Notes: a model not told the origin generated them from the letters alone. Shown: positions 26,277-36,509, counted from the first letter of the stretch. The stretch is DNA of 64,000 nucleotides from SCGC-AAA076-P13 sp964276145 (GCA_964276145.1 CAXYDN010000007.1:248001-312000), one strand, 5' to 3'. A program made the numbers and translations.

Positions 26277-27697
26277 TTTCTTTTATTTCCTATATGTATT
26301 GCTTGGTTGCTTACTGATAAAGCAGCCTCATGAAGTGCCTCTGAAACTGTTGGATGACTAAAAATTGTTAGTCCTAAATCTTCAGAACTTGCCCCAAATT
26401 CCATAGATATAAGTGCTTGCTGAACAATTTCTGCTGCTGATGGACCAAAAACATGAACACCTATAATCGTATCAGTTTTTGCATCAGTTAAAAGCTTTAC
26501 AAAACCAACTGATTGCTCAACAGCTAGAGCTCTGCCACTTGCAGCAAACGGGAATTTGCCAACTTTATATTCAATATTATCGTTTTTAAGTTCCTCCTCA
26601 TTCTTTCCAACCCAAGCTATTTCAGGATGGGTATAAATAACTGAAGGTACTAAATCATAATTCATTTCTGCATGCTTGCCGGCTATTCTTTCAGCAACCA
26701 TAATTCCTTCCTCGCTGCCTTTGTGAGCAAGCATAGGTCCTCTAACAACATCACCAATGGCCCAGATATTTTTTACATCTGTTTGACAATTTTGATTAAC
26801 AGAAATAAAACCTTTTTCATCAAGACTTATACCACAGTCTTCTTCAAAGATATCTGAAGTATTAGGCTTTCTTCCAACAGCAACAATTAATTTCTCGAAT
26901 TCCATATTTTCTGAAGTGCCATTGTTTTCGTATGTTATTTTTACAGAATTTTTTAAGCTTTTTGATGATGTTAATTTGCAGCCAAGCCTAATATCTAGAC
27001 CTTGTTTTTTAAAATCTTTAAATGTTTCTTTGGCAACTTCTTTATCAGCCATGAAGAGAAAATCGTCCATTGCCTCTATTACAGTAACTTTTGAACCTAA
27101 TCTTGCCCATACACTTCCTAATTCAAGTCCAATTACTCCAGCACCAATTACACCTAAAGTTTCAGGTACTTTATCAATTTCAAGAGCTCCAGTGCTATCT
27201 AATATATTTGTATCATTAAAAATAGCTGAACTAATTTCAATTGGTGATGAACCAGATGCGATAATGATATTTTTTGATTCAATTATTTCTTTTTTGCCTT
27301 CGATATTTGTAATTTCTACTTTGCTATCTGCTAAAACCTTACCTCTACCAGCTATTGGAGTTACTTTATTTGCAGCAAATAATCCGCCAATACCGCCAGT
27401 TAATTTAGCAACAATATCATTTTTTCTTTTCATCATTGCAGGTACATCTAAAGCAACAGAGCCAACCTCAATCCCATGAATTTTTAAATGGCTAGTTGCT
27501 TCTTGATATCTATGTGATGAATCAAGCAAAGCTTTAGAAGGTATGCAGCCAACATTTAAACACGTTCCACCAAATGTAGGATTATTTTTAGCATCAACAT
27601 ACTCCTCAATACAGGCAGTTTTTAATCCTAATTGAGCTGACCTTATAGCAGCTACATAACCTGCAGGACCGCCACCTATTACAACAACATCAAACAT
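26273..27697 (-). CDS. lpdA: Dihydrolipoyl dehydrogenase (E3)
   Basis: 474 residues. FAD-binding GGGPAGYVAAIRSAQLG, redox-active disulfide in GGTCLNVGCIPSKALL, NAD site GVIGAGVIGLELGSVW, and the C-terminal catalytic His-Glu in FSHPTVSEALHEA. It reoxidises lipoamide of the 2-oxoglutarate dehydrogenase complex and possibly others. It lies between sucB (14-nt gap) and sucC (4-nt overlap). This placement differs from E. coli, where lpd sits with aceEF, and indicates an E3 dedicated to, or at least coregulated with, 2-oxoglutarate dehydrogenase. Confidence 0.98.
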   Translation of the reverse strand: MFDVVVIGGGPAGYVAAIRSAQLGLKTACIEEYVDAKNNPTFGGTCLNVGCIPSKALLDSSHRYQEATSHLKIHGIEVGSVALDVPAMMKRKNDIVAKLTGGIGGLFAANKVTPIAGRGKVLADSKVEITNIEGKKEIIESKNIIIASGSSPIEISSAIFNDTNILDSTGALEIDKVPETLGVIGAGVIGLELGSVWARLGSKVTVIEAMDDFLFMADKEVAKETFKDFKKQGLDIRLGCKLTSSKSLKNSVKITYENNGTSENMEFEKLIVAVGRKPNTSDIFEEDCGISLDEKGFISVNQNCQTDVKNIWAIGDVVRGPMLAHKGSEEGIMVAERIAGKHAEMNYDLVPSVIYTHPEIAWVGKNEEELKNDNIEYKVGKFPFAASGRALAVEQSVGFVKLLTDAKTDTIIGVHVFGPSAAEIVQQALISMEFGASSEDLGLTIFSHPTVSEALHEAALSVSNQAIHIGNKRK

Positions 27698-27711
27698 AGA
27701 ATTCCTCTAAT

Positions 27712-28923
27712 TTATAAATTTAATAACAATCTTTCAGGCGACTCTAATTGTTCCTTAATCGAAACTAAAAACCTTACTGCCTCTTTACCATCTAATAATC
27801 TATGATCATAACTCATGGCTAAATACATCATTGGCCTAATTACAACCTCACCATTAATAGCTACAGGTCTATCTTGAATAGAATGCATTCCTAAAATAGC
27901 TGTTTGGGGTGCATTAAGAATTGGAGTAGATAATAAAGAACCAAATACACCGCCATTGGAAATAGTGAAAGTTCCGCCTTGCATTTCTTCAATTGTTAAC
28001 TTGCTGTCTCTAGCTTTTTCAGAGTATTCAAGAATAGACTTTTCGAGTTCGGGTAAAGACTTTGTATCAGCATCTTTAATAATTGGAACTACTAAACCTC
28101 TTTCAGTTGATACTGCAACGCCAATATCTTGATAACCATGATATATAACATCTGAACCATCTATTGAAGCGTTAACAATTGGAAATTTCTTTAAGGCTTG
28201 GACGGCAGCAATTATAAAGAAACCCATAAAACCAAGCTTAATGCCGTGCTGCTTTTCAAATTCTTGTCCATATTTTGCTCTAAGTTCTTTTATTGGAAGC
28301 ATATCAACTTCATTAAAAGTTGTTAGCATTGCGGTTTCTTGCTGAACTGATACAAGTCTTTTTGCAATAGTATTTCTTAATCTACTCATTGGAACTCTTT
28401 TTTCAGGTCTGCTTGATGAGCTTATTGAAGAGGCATTATCACTTGATTCCATTGCTGGCGATTTAGATTCTAGATGATTAATAACGTCAGCTTTAGTAAT
28501 TCTTTGATTTTTTCCAGAGGCTTGAATTAAAGATGAATCTAAATTATTTTCAACAATAAGTTTTTTTGCTGCTGGTCCAGATTTTTTGTGATTTACATCG
28601 TCTTTAATTTTTGGGTCATCTTCTTCAGCGCTTGAACTCTGCAAGTTAACTTCTTTTGAAATTTTTTCTTCTTTTATTTTTACAGCTGTTTCGTCAAATT
28701 CTCCAATAATTTCTGCACTATTAACAATATCTCCTTCATGCTTAATGATTTTTGTTAATACTCCATTTGATGGGGCAACAACCTCCAAAACAACTTTATC
28801 TGTTTCAATTTCTGCAATAATTTCGTCTTGATCTACAGATTCTCCTTCTTTTTTTACCCAATTTGCCACAGTCCCATCTGCAACTGATTCTGGAAATGTG
28901 GGTGATTTAATTTCAATCGTCAT
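27712..28923 (-). CDS. sucB: 2-oxoglutarate dehydrogenase E2 (dihydrolipoamide succinyltransferase)
   Basis: 403 residues. One N-terminal lipoyl domain with the modified Lys in ETDKVVLEV (about residue 43), an acidic and serine-rich linker, an E3-binding domain (GPAAKKLIVENNLD...RITKADVINHL), a second Ser-rich linker, and the catalytic domain from about residue 175 with the active-site His in SYDHRLLDG. It transfers succinyl groups to CoA. It lies 8 nt after sucA and 14 nt before lpdA. Confidence 0.98.
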   Translation of the reverse strand: MTIEIKSPTFPESVADGTVANWVKKEGESVDQDEIIAEIETDKVVLEVVAPSNGVLTKIIKHEGDIVNSAEIIGEFDETAVKIKEEKISKEVNLQSSSAEEDDPKIKDDVNHKKSGPAAKKLIVENNLDSSLIQASGKNQRITKADVINHLESKSPAMESSDNASSISSSSRPEKRVPMSRLRNTIAKRLVSVQQETAMLTTFNEVDMLPIKELRAKYGQEFEKQHGIKLGFMGFFIIAAVQALKKFPIVNASIDGSDVIYHGYQDIGVAVSTERGLVVPIIKDADTKSLPELEKSILEYSEKARDSKLTIEEMQGGTFTISNGGVFGSLLSTPILNAPQTAILGMHSIQDRPVAINGEVVIRPMMYLAMSYDHRLLDGKEAVRFLVSIKEQLESPERLLLNL

Positions 28924-28931
28924 AATATTCC

Positions 28932-31737
28932 CTATTGTAAAGCTTCTGTAACAAGATTACTTTGTTGCTCGAGATGTAATTTCATCATTCCAACAGCTGG
29001 AGCTGCAGCAGGAGGTCTGCTAACTAAAGTAATTTCTTTATCTTTTCCAAGTCTATCTAATACTCTCTGGAGTCTATGTCTATGGCTAAACCAAGCACCT
29101 TGATTTTGAGGTTCTTCTTGACACCAAACAATGTCTTTAACATTCTCATATTCCATGAGAATTTCTTCAAGATCATCATATGGAAATGGATAAAGCTGTT
29201 CTATTCTTACTATTGCAATGTTATCTTTTTGTTCACTATTTTGTCTGTCTTTGAGATCGTAAAAAACTTTACCTGAACATAAAACAACTTTCGTTATTGA
29301 AGGTTTATTTTTAACTTCATCATCAATTACACATTTGAATGAGCCTTTTGTAAGATCTTTGAGTGAAGATGTTGCCTTAGGATTTCTTAATAAACTTTTT
29401 GGAGAAATAACCACTAATGGTGTTCTCATTTTTCTAATCGCTTGACGTCTTAATAAATGAAAAATCTGTGAAGGAGAGCTAGGAATACAAACTTGTATAT
29501 TTTCTGATGCACATAACTGAAGAAACCTCTCAATTCTAGCGCTGCTATGCTCAGGCCCCTGGCCTTCATATCCATGAGGTAAAAGCATAACAAGGCCTGA
29601 TAGCCTTTCCCATTTATGTTGAGCTGAAACAATAAATTGATCAATAACAACTTGAGCTCCATTAACAAAATCACCAAATTGAGCTTCCCAGATAGTTAAA
29701 CCTGTTGGCCATGTAGCTGAATACCCGTATTCAAACGCTAAAACAGCTTCTTCTGAAAGCAATGAATCATATATATCAAACCTAGTATTATTCTCTCTAG
29801 CTATTTTAGATAAAGGGATGAACCCTTCTCCTGAATCTTTATCAAAAACACATGCATGTCTGTGAGAAAATGTACCTCTTCTTACATCTTGGCCTGTAAT
29901 TCTAATCGGATAACCCTCTTCTAATAATGAGGCATACGCCATGCTTTCAGCATAACCCCAGTTTATATCTAGACTTCCATCGGTCATCTTTTTTCTATCA
30001 TTAAAGATTTTTAACGCTTGATTTCCTAGTTGAAATGAATCAGGTACTTCACAAACTTTCCTGCCTAAAGATGTAAATTTTTTAGCATTATATGAGGTAT
30101 CAACTTTTGGCCACCATAGAACATCCATATAGTCAGTCCAGTCAAACCAGAGAGAGTTATTTGAATGATCTGAAAGGCTCTTTGCTACTGTTTTACCAGC
30201 CTCTAAAGATTCTCTGTAATTATTTTTAATATTTAATGCAGATTCTTTAGTTATAAACCCTTCACTCATTAATTTTTCTTGGTACTGATTTAAAACTGAA
30301 GGATGTTTTGCAATTTTCTTGTACATTGAAGGTTGAGTTGCAGATGGATCATCTGCCTCATTATGCCCCCTTCTTCTATAACAAAATAAATCAATCACAA
30401 CATCTTTGTGAAACTTTTCTCTGTATTTACAAGCAATTTTTACAGCCTTGATAACCATTTCTGGATCATCGCCATTTACATGTATTACTGGAGCCTGGAT
30501 CATTTTTGCAACATCAGTTGAATAATCTGTTGATCTTGCATCATTCTTGTTGCTCGTAGTAAAACCAATTTGATTATTTACAATGATATGGATTGCGCCT
30601 CCAACATTAAAACCTCTAGTTTGTGACATTTGCAAGGATTCCATCACAACCCCTTGGCCAGAAAAAGAAGCATCTCCATGAAGTAGGACTGGTACTACTT
30701 TTTTTCTATCATTATCATCTAGCCTATCCTGCCTTGCTCTAACTGAACCAAGAACAACAGGATCTACTATTTCTAAATGAGATGGATTATTGTTAAGAGA
30801 TACATGAACCTCACCGCCAGGGGTATTGATATTTGATGAGAATCCTAAATGATATTTAACATCTCCAGTATTTGCACCCTCTAGCTCTCCACTTTCATCA
30901 AATGCAGAGAATAAGTCAGCTGGAAATTTGCCTAGAACATTTACTAATAAATTTAATCTTCCCCTATGGGCCATTCCGAAACATATCTGATTGGCACCAA
31001 GACTTCCACAATTTTGTATAACAGCATCAACTAAAGGCACTAATGATTCACTCCCATCTATACCAAATCGTTTCATACCAGGATATTTAGCAGCTAAATA
31101 TTTTGCTAAACCCTCTGCAGAATTTAGTCTTTCATATATATGCAATTTTTCATCTTTTGAAAAAGAATAAGATTCAATTTTTGATTCAAATTTCTTTTGG
31201 AACCACCTTCTTTCATTTGAATTCATAATATAGTTGTATTCGATACCTATATTTCCACAATAAATTCTTCTTAAATCGTCTAAAATATTTTTTAAAGATG
31301 ATTTTTTTGAGCCTGAATTAAAAGTATCTGTATAAAACTCAGTATCTAAATCATCTTCTGATAGTCCATGAAACTCAATTTTAAGATCTTCGATTGGATT
31401 TCTATCCATCATGTCCAGCGGATCTAAAGTTGCCTCTTGATGACCTCTATTTCTATATGATTGAATAAGTCTTATTACCTTACCTTGTCTTTCATCAATC
31501 TCCTCTTTTGCAGAAACAGCTCCTCTTGAAAGATTTTTAAATTCATTAATTACGCTTTGATGCGATATTTCTCCATTTCTATCTTGTTCACTAGGAAGAT
31601 TTGAAAAAGAAATCAGACCATTCTTTTGAAAGATTTTCTGGAGTTGTTAGGTATATTTCATATAGGGTTTCTAGGTAGGCCGCATGTCCTGCTGACAAGT
31701 GTGAACTCCCCCATAGTTCTTGCATTGATTGACTCAT
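28932..31737 (-). CDS. sucA: 2-oxoglutarate dehydrogenase E1, interrupted by an apparent one-base frameshift
   Basis: The gene starts at 31737 with MSQSMQELWGSSHLSAGHAA, a classical SucA N-terminus, and reads to TTPENLSKEWSDFF before a TAG at 31591-31593. From about 31604 downward the shifted frame continues without a stop to 28932, containing the thiamine-diphosphate core (CFGMAHRGRLNLL, LLHGDASFSGQGVV, YRRRGHNEADDP) and C-terminal EEPQNQGAWF. The five A bases at 31604-31608 look one too long: with four, the frames join as SDFFSNLPSEQDRN and the protein is about 934 residues, near E. coli's 933. An alternative internal ATG at 31412 would give an 826-residue form lacking the N-terminal region. 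Sequencing error is most likely. It lies 6 nt after sdhB. Confidence 0.93.
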
Positions 31738-31743
31738 CGCTAT

Positions 31744-32490
31744 TTAATTCATAACTCCATCAGATGTAATAATTTCTTTTTTATCTTTTAAAAGCATTGT
31801 TTTTATCTTGCCTATAGCTTTATTTGGATTTAAACCTTTTGGACATGCACTTACGCAGTTCATAATTCCATGACATCTATAAACACTGAATGGATCTGAT
31901 AATTCATCAAGCCTTTCATTTGTTTTTAAATCTCTTGTATCAGCAAGAAATCTATATGCTTGAAGTAAAGCAGCTGGACCTAAAAACTTATCAGGATTCC
32001 ACCAAAAAGATGGACAACTTGTTGAACAGCATGCACATAATATACATTCATATAAACCATCCAATTTATCTCTATCTTCAGGTGATTGGAGTCTTTCTTG
32101 CTCAGGAGCAGTTGTACTATTTTGTAAAAAAGGTTTAATTTTTTCGTACTGAGCATAGAATTCAGTCATATCAACTACCAAATCTCTTATTACTGGAAGT
32201 CCAGGCAGTGGCCTGAGTTCTATTTTATTATTTTTTAACACTGATGAAATTGGCGTGATGCAAGCAAGACCATTTTTTCCATTAATATTCATACCATCTG
32301 ATCCGCAAACACCTTCTCTACATGATCTTCTGTATGAAATTGATTCATCTTGCTCCTTTAATAGGTGGAGTAAGTCTAGAACCATAATATCTTTTGTGGG
32401 TTTTTTTATAATATAATTTTTAATGTAAGGAAATTTATCCTGCTCAGGATTGTATCTATACATATTAATTTCGAGTTTATCTTTTGGCAT
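31744..32490 (-). CDS. sdhB: Succinate dehydrogenase iron-sulfur subunit
   Basis: 248 residues. The [2Fe-2S] cysteines lie in SYRRSCREGVCGSDG and NGLAC, and the [4Fe-4S] and [3Fe-4S] cysteines in CILCACCSTSCPSFWWN and CHGIMNCVSACPKGLNP. It passes electrons from SdhA FADH2 to ubiquinone at the membrane anchor on the cytoplasmic face. It abuts sdhA and is followed 6 nt later by sucA. Confidence 0.99.
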   Translation of the reverse strand: MPKDKLEINMYRYNPEQDKFPYIKNYIIKKPTKDIMVLDLLHLLKEQDESISYRRSCREGVCGSDGMNINGKNGLACITPISSVLKNNKIELRPLPGLPVIRDLVVDMTEFYAQYEKIKPFLQNSTTAPEQERLQSPEDRDKLDGLYECILCACCSTSCPSFWWNPDKFLGPAALLQAYRFLADTRDLKTNERLDELSDPFSVYRCHGIMNCVSACPKGLNPNKAIGKIKTMLLKDKKEIITSDGVMN

Positions 32491-34275
32491 TTAATAGGTC
32501 CTTACAATAGGTGGAAATGCTTCAACTTCAGAGGGACTAAAGTTTACGTCTCTTTTTGAGATTGATTTAGATTCAGGATCATAAAGTGAATGACATAACC
32601 ATTTTTCATCATCTCTGTCAGGGTAATCATCTCTTGCATGAGCTCCTCTACTTTCATCTCTACTGTATGCAGCAACAGCAGTTGCTTCAGCCACTTCAAA
32701 TAGATTTTGAAGCTCAATAGCCTCTACTCTACTTGTATTAAAAGCATTACTTTTGTCTTTTAGGTGAAGGTTATTTACTTTTTCTCTAATATCTTTGAGC
32801 TCGTTTAAGCCTTTTTTCATAAATTCTCCACGCCTGAATACACCAAAATAATTTTGCATACATTCTTGCAACTGCTTCTTAACCTCTGCTGTGTCATATC
32901 CACTATTAGATTCATTTAATCTATTTAATCTTTCTAGTGCTGAATCAATATCATCTACATTTGCGGACTTTACTCCTCCACCAGATTTAATTTCTTCTTG
33001 GATAAACATTCCAGTAGCTCTTCCAAATACAACCAAATCAAGCAAAGAATTCCCACCCAATCTGTTTGCTCCATGAACCGATACACATGCGGCTTCTCCA
33101 GCAGCAAATAAACCTGGCACTATCGAATCTATTTCATTTATTCTATTGAATGCCTGTCCATTGATATTTGTAGGAGTTCCTCCCATCATATAGTGGCAGG
33201 TTGGAACTACGGGTATAGGCTCAAATATTGGATCTACATGAGCAAAAGTTCTAGATAGTTCACATATGCCTGGAAGCTTTGCATTTAATACATCAGCACC
33301 TAAATGGTCTAATTTTAAATAAATATGATCTTTGTTTTCTCCGCACCCTCGTCCTTCAAGTATTTCCAAAACCATAGATCTTGCAACTACATCTCTGCCA
33401 GCCAAATCTTTTACATTAGGTGCATACCTTTCCATAAATCTTTCGCCATCTTTATTGACTAAGTAACCTCCTTCCCCTCTACATCCTTCTGTAACTAAAG
33501 ATCCAGCACCATAGATTCCTGTTGGATGAAATTGCCACATTTCCATGTCTTGAGCAGGAAACCCAGCTCTTAGTGCCATGGCTAAACCATCACCAGTATT
33601 AATTAATGCATTAGTAGTTGAGGCATAGATTCTTCCAGCACCTCCGGTAGCCATTACTGTAGATTGAGCCTTTAGATAAGCAACTTCACCATATTCAATA
33701 GAAAAAGCAATTACTCCTGTAACTTCATTTTTATCATTTTTAACAATATCAACAGCAAACCATTCATTAAGAAAATCTGTGCCTTCTTTTACATTATTTT
33801 GATAAAGCGTGTGAAGCAATGCATGACCTGTTCTATCTGCAGCTGCACATGTTCTCGCAGCTTGACCACCTTTTCCAAAATCTTTTGACTGACCTCCAAA
33901 TGGCCTTTGATATATTCTTCCATTATCAAATCTAGAAAATGGTAATCCCATATGTTCAAGTTCAAAAACTGCCTTAGGGCCCTCTGAACAAAGATACTCA
34001 ATTGCGTCTTGATCACCAATAAAATCTGCACCTTTGACTGTATCATACATATGCCATCTCCAATCGTCATTTGGATCTGCGCTTTGAATAGCACATGTTA
34101 TGCCTCCTTGGGCTGAGACTGTATGAGATCTTGTTGGAAATACTTTAGAGACTACTGCTGTTTTTAAGCCAGATTTGGCAAGCTCTAAAGATGCCCTCAT
34201 ACCTGAGCCACCCCCACCGATAATTAAAGCATCAAATTCTAAAGTTTTAATATTTGTAGAATTATAGTTTGTCAT
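32491..34275 (-). CDS. sdhA: Succinate dehydrogenase flavoprotein subunit
   Basis: 594 residues. FAD-binding GGGGSGMRASLELA, the covalent-FAD histidine in FPTRSHTVSAQGG, substrate-site residues in WQFHPTGIYGAG, the catalytic Arg region in RYAPNVKDLAGRD, and HGANRLGGNSLLD. The C-terminus has RGAHARDDYPDRDDEKW. It oxidises succinate to fumarate on the cytoplasmic side of the inner membrane. It lies 2 nt after sdhD and abuts sdhB. Confidence 0.99.
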   Translation of the reverse strand: MTNYNSTNIKTLEFDALIIGGGGSGMRASLELAKSGLKTAVVSKVFPTRSHTVSAQGGITCAIQSADPNDDWRWHMYDTVKGADFIGDQDAIEYLCSEGPKAVFELEHMGLPFSRFDNGRIYQRPFGGQSKDFGKGGQAARTCAAADRTGHALLHTLYQNNVKEGTDFLNEWFAVDIVKNDKNEVTGVIAFSIEYGEVAYLKAQSTVMATGGAGRIYASTTNALINTGDGLAMALRAGFPAQDMEMWQFHPTGIYGAGSLVTEGCRGEGGYLVNKDGERFMERYAPNVKDLAGRDVVARSMVLEILEGRGCGENKDHIYLKLDHLGADVLNAKLPGICELSRTFAHVDPIFEPIPVVPTCHYMMGGTPTNINGQAFNRINEIDSIVPGLFAAGEAACVSVHGANRLGGNSLLDLVVFGRATGMFIQEEIKSGGGVKSANVDDIDSALERLNRLNESNSGYDTAEVKKQLQECMQNYFGVFRRGEFMKKGLNELKDIREKVNNLHLKDKSNAFNTSRVEAIELQNLFEVAEATAVAAYSRDESRGAHARDDYPDRDDEKWLCHSLYDPESKSISKRDVNFSPSEVEAFPPIVRTY

Positions 34276-34277
34276 AT

Positions 34278-34640
34278 TTAAAACCAGATAATTGAAAAAT
34301 AAAGAAAAATGATAACCAAACCCAAGATAAAAAATGAAGTTTCATATATTTTTCTAATGATGTCAGCACTGTTACTTAGTCTAATAGAGATAAAACCTAA
34401 AGTTCTTTTTGTTAAATAATCAGTTCCAACTGTCCAAAGTCCAATAAAAGCATGAATGCAAACTAATAGTATAAAAATTGATAATAGGGCCTTAAACGAA
34501 AAAGAAGTAGTTATAAAATTAAATGATAGGCTGGAAGTCCAAAATAGATACTCAACATAACCTAAAAAAAATAAAAAGTAAAAAGCGCTATAACGCTGCA
34601 GAAACCATGATAATTTTCCAATATTCATAGCATTATCCAA
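34278..34640 (-). CDS. sdhD: Succinate dehydrogenase membrane anchor subunit
   Basis: 120 residues with three hydrophobic helices. The heme ligand His is most likely in CIHAFIGLWTVGTDYL in the second helix. It starts MDNAMNIGKLSWFLQRYSAFYFLFF, matching gammaproteobacterial SdhD. With SdhC it forms the ubiquinone and heme b site. It overlaps sdhC by 16 nt. Sequence conservation is low, as usual; gene order supports the call. Confidence 0.92.
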   Translation of the reverse strand: MDNAMNIGKLSWFLQRYSAFYFLFFLGYVEYLFWTSSLSFNFITTSFSFKALLSIFILLVCIHAFIGLWTVGTDYLTKRTLGFISIRLSNSADIIRKIYETSFFILGLVIIFLYFSIIWF

Positions 34641-35008
34641 ATAGTTGCAATTGCATTTAATAAAAATAAAAATAAAGTTATAACTGCTGAACGGAATGAC
34701 GAAGTAAGAGTTTCATTCAAAAAATGAAAATCTATCAACATATGCCTTGTACCTGTAAAAATATGATATTGAAATATTAAGACCAGGACTACGAAAGCCA
34801 ATTTAAGAGTTAAACTATTTGAATAAAATTTAATGAAACTATCATATGAATCCTGGCTTTCAAATATTAAAGATAAGGCAATTGCAGAAATTGGAAGTAC
34901 TAAAAAAAATATGAGTATTCCACTAATTCTATGAGTAATTGAAAGCAATGCAGACAAAGGCAGCTGTATTTTAAAGAGATTAATATTTATTGGTCTTTTA
35001 TGTGTCAT
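34625..35008 (-). CDS. sdhC: Succinate dehydrogenase cytochrome b556 subunit
   Basis: 127 residues, three hydrophobic helices. It starts MTHKRPININLFKIQLPLSALLSITHRISGI, the conserved quinone-site Ser/Arg region, and has the heme-ligand His in FTGTRHMLIDF. First gene of the TCA-cycle block. The Shine-Dalgarno is weak, and a TGACA-AA-TGTCA inverted repeat lies 8 nt before the start codon. gltA, often upstream of sdhC in gammaproteobacteria, is not here; der is. Confidence 0.96.
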   Translation of the reverse strand: MTHKRPININLFKIQLPLSALLSITHRISGILIFFLVLPISAIALSLIFESQDSYDSFIKFYSNSLTLKLAFVVLVLIFQYHIFTGTRHMLIDFHFLNETLTSSFRSAVITLFLFLLNAIATIWIML

Positions 35009-35052
35009 TCAGAAAGTGACAAATGTCATTTTTTATGTGCTTTTATGCCATA

Positions 35053-35068
35053 ATTATAACTGATTATA
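35053..35068 (-). promoter_or_regulatory. Putative tandem -10 elements for the sdh-suc operon
   Basis: Two TATAAT hexamers on the minus strand, at 35063-35068 and 35053-35058, lie 45-60 nt before sdhC in the only sizeable gap upstream of the block. No good -35 hexamer accompanies either one, so this is tentative. Confidence 0.35.
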
Positions 35069-35093
35069 AGGAATTTAAATAATTGAATTGTTA

Positions 35094-35122
35094 AAAAAAA
35101 TAAGAAATATACTTATTTTTTT
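35094..35122 (-). terminator. Weak AT-rich hairpin after der
   Basis: An 11-bp perfect inverted repeat AAAAAAATAAG / CTTATTTTTTT with a 7-nt loop spans the der stop codon and is followed by Ts on the minus strand. The stem has a single G-C pair, so termination strength is doubtful. Confidence 0.35.
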
Positions 35123-36495
35123 CTCCTCACATGCTTTATCAATCTTTGTCTCTTTTTAACTTGTCTTTCAGTTAACTTATTCACTTTATTTTCAAATGGA
35201 TTTTCTGACTTCCTAAAAATTAGTTTAAGCTGAATACTTTGGAGCTTTAAAGATGCCCTAAATGAATTCTCTAAATATTTCCTATAGTTTTGTGGTATTT
35301 TTTTATCTTGATTTGAATGAATAATTAAAGTTGTAGGATTAATGCCCCCAAAGTGAATATGTTTTAATTTCAATTGCCTTCCTCCGACAGATGGAGGAGC
35401 ACTTTGTGATGTAAACTTATTTAATAATTTATTTAAAGATGCCGTAGTATATTTTTTTTGAGCTCTATCAATTACATTATTAGTTACCCTAAACAGTCTT
35501 TTAAGGCCAGTACCCTTAATACCTGAAATTTCTACTTTAATAAAATCAGCGACAAAGTTCGACTGAGCTCTTTTAGATTCGTACAACTCCTCTTTTTCTT
35601 TTTTAGAGAGTAAATCCATTTTATTTAAAGCTACGACAGTGGGCTTACCCATTTCACATATCATATTTATTATTTTAAGATCTTGATCAACCAGGCCCTC
35701 TGCTGCATCACAGATAAAAATTACAACATCACACTCTTCAACTGAATGCATTGCGCGAACGTAAGAAAAATATTCTATTTTATGAGCACTTCGGTATCCT
35801 TTTCTAATTCCAGCAGTATCTATAAATATAAAATTATCTTCATTTACAGAGAATGGAATACTTATTGCATCAATTGTTGTTCCGGCTATTTCTGAAACAA
35901 TGAGTCTATCTTCATTTATAAATTTGTTGATAAAGGTAGATTTTCCAGCATTGGGTCTTCCCAATACTGCTATTTTTTTACCTGCAGGAATTTTAATTTT
36001 TTCTTCTGGTAAAGATTGTTTAATATAAGATCTAAGATCTAATATATTTTTAGAGTGTTCAGCACTTATCTCAAAAATATCAGTAATACCTTTTTTAATT
36101 AAATCTTCTTTTATCAAAGATTCAGATTTTTTATCTATTTTATTTAGTGCTGTAATAAATTTTTTATCTAACTTTCTTAATCTAGTTAGTATGTCTAAGT
36201 CTTCTTTGGTTAAATTTTGAGAGCCATCTAACAGAAAAAGTATTAAACTTGATTCTTCTGCAGCTATCCAAGCCTGCTCAGCGATATCTTCTTTTAAAAT
36301 AGAATTATCTTGTGCAATGCCACCAGTATCAATTACTAAACTTTTTTGATCTCCAAAAGAAATGTATCCATAATTTCTATCTTTTGTTAAACCAGAAAAA
36401 TCAGAAACTATGGCTTGTCTTGATTTAGTTAACTTATTAAATAAGGTTGACTTTCCGACGTTTGGTCTTCCTATGATTGCAATTGAGGTAAACAT
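35113..36495 (-). CDS. der: Ribosome-assembly GTPase Der (EngA)
   Basis: 460 residues. Two tandem GTPase domains, each with a P-loop (GRPNVGKSTLFN near residue 9, GRPNAGKSTFIN near residue 180), G3 motifs DTGGI and DTAGI, and NKID/NKMD motifs, followed by a C-terminal KH-like domain (QLKLKHIHFGGINPTTLIIHSN). It is needed for 50S ribosomal subunit maturation. It is last in the isc-to-der co-directional run and follows bamB by 14 nt, a conserved gammaproteobacterial pair. Confidence 0.98.
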   Translation of the reverse strand: MFTSIAIIGRPNVGKSTLFNKLTKSRQAIVSDFSGLTKDRNYGYISFGDQKSLVIDTGGIAQDNSILKEDIAEQAWIAAEESSLILFLLDGSQNLTKEDLDILTRLRKLDKKFITALNKIDKKSESLIKEDLIKKGITDIFEISAEHSKNILDLRSYIKQSLPEEKIKIPAGKKIAVLGRPNAGKSTFINKFINEDRLIVSEIAGTTIDAISIPFSVNEDNFIFIDTAGIRKGYRSAHKIEYFSYVRAMHSVEECDVVIFICDAAEGLVDQDLKIINMICEMGKPTVVALNKMDLLSKKEKEELYESKRAQSNFVADFIKVEISGIKGTGLKRLFRVTNNVIDRAQKKYTTASLNKLLNKFTSQSAPPSVGGRQLKLKHIHFGGINPTTLIIHSNQDKKIPQNYRKYLENSFRASLKLQSIQLKLIFRKSENPFENKVNKLTERQVKKRQRLIKHVRRKK

Positions 36496-36509
36496 TATTA
36501 ATTAGCATC

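Noticed and set aside
25141..27479. Long open frames on the plus strand inside sucC and lpdA
   Set aside because: They lie wholly opposite well-conserved coding sequence, have no ribosome-binding site and give low-complexity translations; they are reflections of codon use in the real genes.
31591..31620. Programmed frameshift in sucA
   Set aside because: No canonical slippery heptamer or downstream pseudoknot was seen, and SucA is not known to be frameshift-regulated; an indel error in an A run is simpler.
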